From the NCBI GenBank assembly GCA_002498985.1, contig DAJO01000066.1:1-6481 (forward strand): a stretch of 6,481 bases of DNA, in the 5' to 3' direction. Below are positions 5,400 through 6,481 of the stretch, piece by piece. The notes under the pieces were generated by a model. It saw only the letters and a program-made list of their open reading frames with translations, did not search any database and was not told the origin of the DNA. Numbering within the stretch: position 1 is the stretch's first letter; each line of letters starts with the position of its first letter. This DNA comes from Euryarchaeota archaeon UBA257 (lineage in GTDB: Archaea > Thermoplasmatota > Poseidoniia > Poseidoniales > Thalassarchaeaceae). The position numbers were made by a program, and so were the translations under genes.

Positions 5400-6481
5400 T
5401 TATTTGTGTTTTATACAAATATTCATTGCTTCAGAGAAGAAACTCAAACTCCATTTCCCTCCTTCTCTTCCTACTCCTGAATCTTTAACTCCTCCGAATG
5501 GAACTCTTAAATCTCTATGTAGCCACGTATTTATCCAAATCATACCTGTATGTATTGATTCCGCAACTCTATTAGCCTTTTCAAGGTCATTAGTCCATAT
5601 ACTTCCTGCTAGTCCATATCTGGTGTTATTAGCAATTTCAACGGCCTCCTTTTCATTGCTAAATTTATGAATAGTAACTACTGGTCCAAATATCTCCTCG
5701 GTTGAACAGCGAGAATTCACATCCAAATCAGCAATGACTGTTGGAGATATCCAATTTCCATTCTTAAATTCTTTAGGGAGATTTGGATAACCTCCAGTAA
5801 GTACTGTCCCCCCTTCATCTTTGGCGATTTTAATATATTCTTCAACTTTTGAAAGGTGTTCGGGAGAAATCAAGGCGCCTAATTTTGTATTTTCATCTGA
5901 GGGGTCTCCAATTTTCATATTTTGAACCTCTGAAACAAATTTCTTTACAAATTCATCATATATTTTTTCTTGTACTAGGATTCTACTTCCACAAAGACAA
6001 ACCTGTCCTTGGTTCAGAAAACCAGATCTCACTACTCCTTTGACAGTATTTTCTAGATTGCAGTCATCAAAAATTATACTTGCATTTTTTCCACCTAACT
6101 CTAGACTCAATTTTTTGAAAGAACTTGCTGCAGACTTAGCAACTATTGAACCAGTTGAGGTTCCTCCTGTGAATGATACTAAGGATACGTTTTCATGTGA
6201 AACTAGTGGTGAGCCAGCACCCATTCCATCTCCGTGAACTAGATTAACTACTCCTTTTGGTAACCCGATTTCATCTATGGTTTTCATGAGTAAATCTGCG
6301 GTAAGTGGAGTCATTTCACTCGGTTTACAAACTACAGTATTCCCCATTCCTATGGCAGGAGCAACTTTCCATGAAAGTAAGTAGAGTGGTAAGTTCCATG
6401 GGGTAATTAGAGCCCCTACTCCAACCGGTTTGTAAATCACTCTATTCGTGGCATCCTCCATTTCATATGATTCCTCATTTA
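5400..6481 (-). CDS. Aldehyde dehydrogenase, 2-hydroxymuconate/2-aminomuconate semialdehyde type (N-terminus outside window)
   Basis: The frame stays open to the right edge, giving about 359 residues; roughly 130 N-terminal residues of a usual 480-500 residue enzyme are missing. These enzymes oxidise an aldehyde to the acid with NAD(P)+. Numbering from the Met at 6461: T-P-W-N at 20-23 (oxyanion Asn23), K-P-S-E at 46-49 (nucleotide ribose contacts; the Glu favours NAD+), F-T-G-G-T-S-T-G at 97-104, general base Glu121 in E-L-G-G-K-N, nucleophile Cys155 in N-Q-G-Q-V-C-L-C, and E-E-I-F-G-P-V at 255-261. The 34-residue spacing from Glu to Cys equals E268/C302 of Pseudomonas aminomuconate semialdehyde dehydrogenase. 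The C-L-C-G-S-R-I-L-V-Q stretch (155-164) and the W-L-H-R-D-L-R-V-P-F-G-G stretch (313-324) resemble ALDH8A1 and bacterial 2-hydroxymuconic semialdehyde dehydrogenases, where an Arg near the latter binds the substrate carboxylate. Exact substrate is uncertain; betaine- or generic aldehyde activity remains possible. Confidence 0.9.
   Translation of the reverse strand, partial: NEESYEMEDATNRVIYKPVGVGALITPWNLPLYLLSWKVAPAIGMGNTVVCKPSEMTPLTADLLMKTIDEIGLPKGVVNLVHGDGMGAGSPLVSHENVSLVSFTGGTSTGSIVAKSAASSFKKLSLELGGKNASIIFDDCNLENTVKGVVRSGFLNQGQVCLCGSRILVQEKIYDEFVKKFVSEVQNMKIGDPSDENTKLGALISPEHLSKVEEYIKIAKDEGGTVLTGGYPNLPKEFKNGNWISPTVIADLDVNSRCSTEEIFGPVVTIHKFSNEKEAVEIANNTRYGLAGSIWTNDLEKANRVAESIHTGMIWINTWLHRDLRVPFGGVKDSGVGREGGKWSLSFFSEAMNICIKHK

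Overview
The window looks like a piece of an AT-rich, tightly packed genome of a planktonic marine euryarchaeon. The best guess is Marine Group II (Ca. Poseidoniales) or a relative such as Marine Group III. Three things point there: a KH-domain ATPase of a family known essentially from archaea (PINA/COG1855 type), a giant cell-surface protein with Cys-rich GCC2/GCC3-like and thrombospondin-3-like repeats plus a Trp-rich C-terminal tail, and archaeal-style promoter spacing. The lineage is inferred from protein style only; no rRNA or other marker gene is present.

Layout. (1) 1-2928, + strand: the 3' part of a large surface protein whose start lies upstream of the window. It has a short N-terminal stretch, 14 two-Cys repeats of about 34 residues plus one Cys-less half-repeat, an Asp-rich calcium-binding type region, one membrane helix, an acidic linker and a Trp-rich tail. 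(2) 2925-3905, - strand: a complete FabH-type ketoacyl synthase III with an intact Cys-His-Asn triad. (3) 3906-4037: the only intergenic gap, 132 bp, a divergent promoter region. (4) 4038-5399, + strand: a PINA-like VirB11/PilT-fold ATPase with a C-terminal KH domain but no N-terminal PIN domain. (5) 5400-6481, - strand: the C-terminal three quarters of an aldehyde dehydrogenase closest in motif to the 2-hydroxymuconate/2-aminomuconate semialdehyde dehydrogenase group; its start lies beyond the right edge.

The genes alternate in strand (+ - + -), so each is probably its own transcription unit and they do not form a pathway operon. Both convergent junctions have no spacer: stop codons overlap by 4 bp at 2925-2928 and abut exactly at 5399/5400. 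Transcription terminators must therefore lie inside the opposing coding sequences.

No RNA gene, insertion sequence, CRISPR array or phage gene is visible. The most interesting items are the modular surface protein with its cytoplasmic-side Trp-rich tail, the PIN-less version of the ATPase, and the FabH in which the position of the known ACP-docking arginine is an asparagine.
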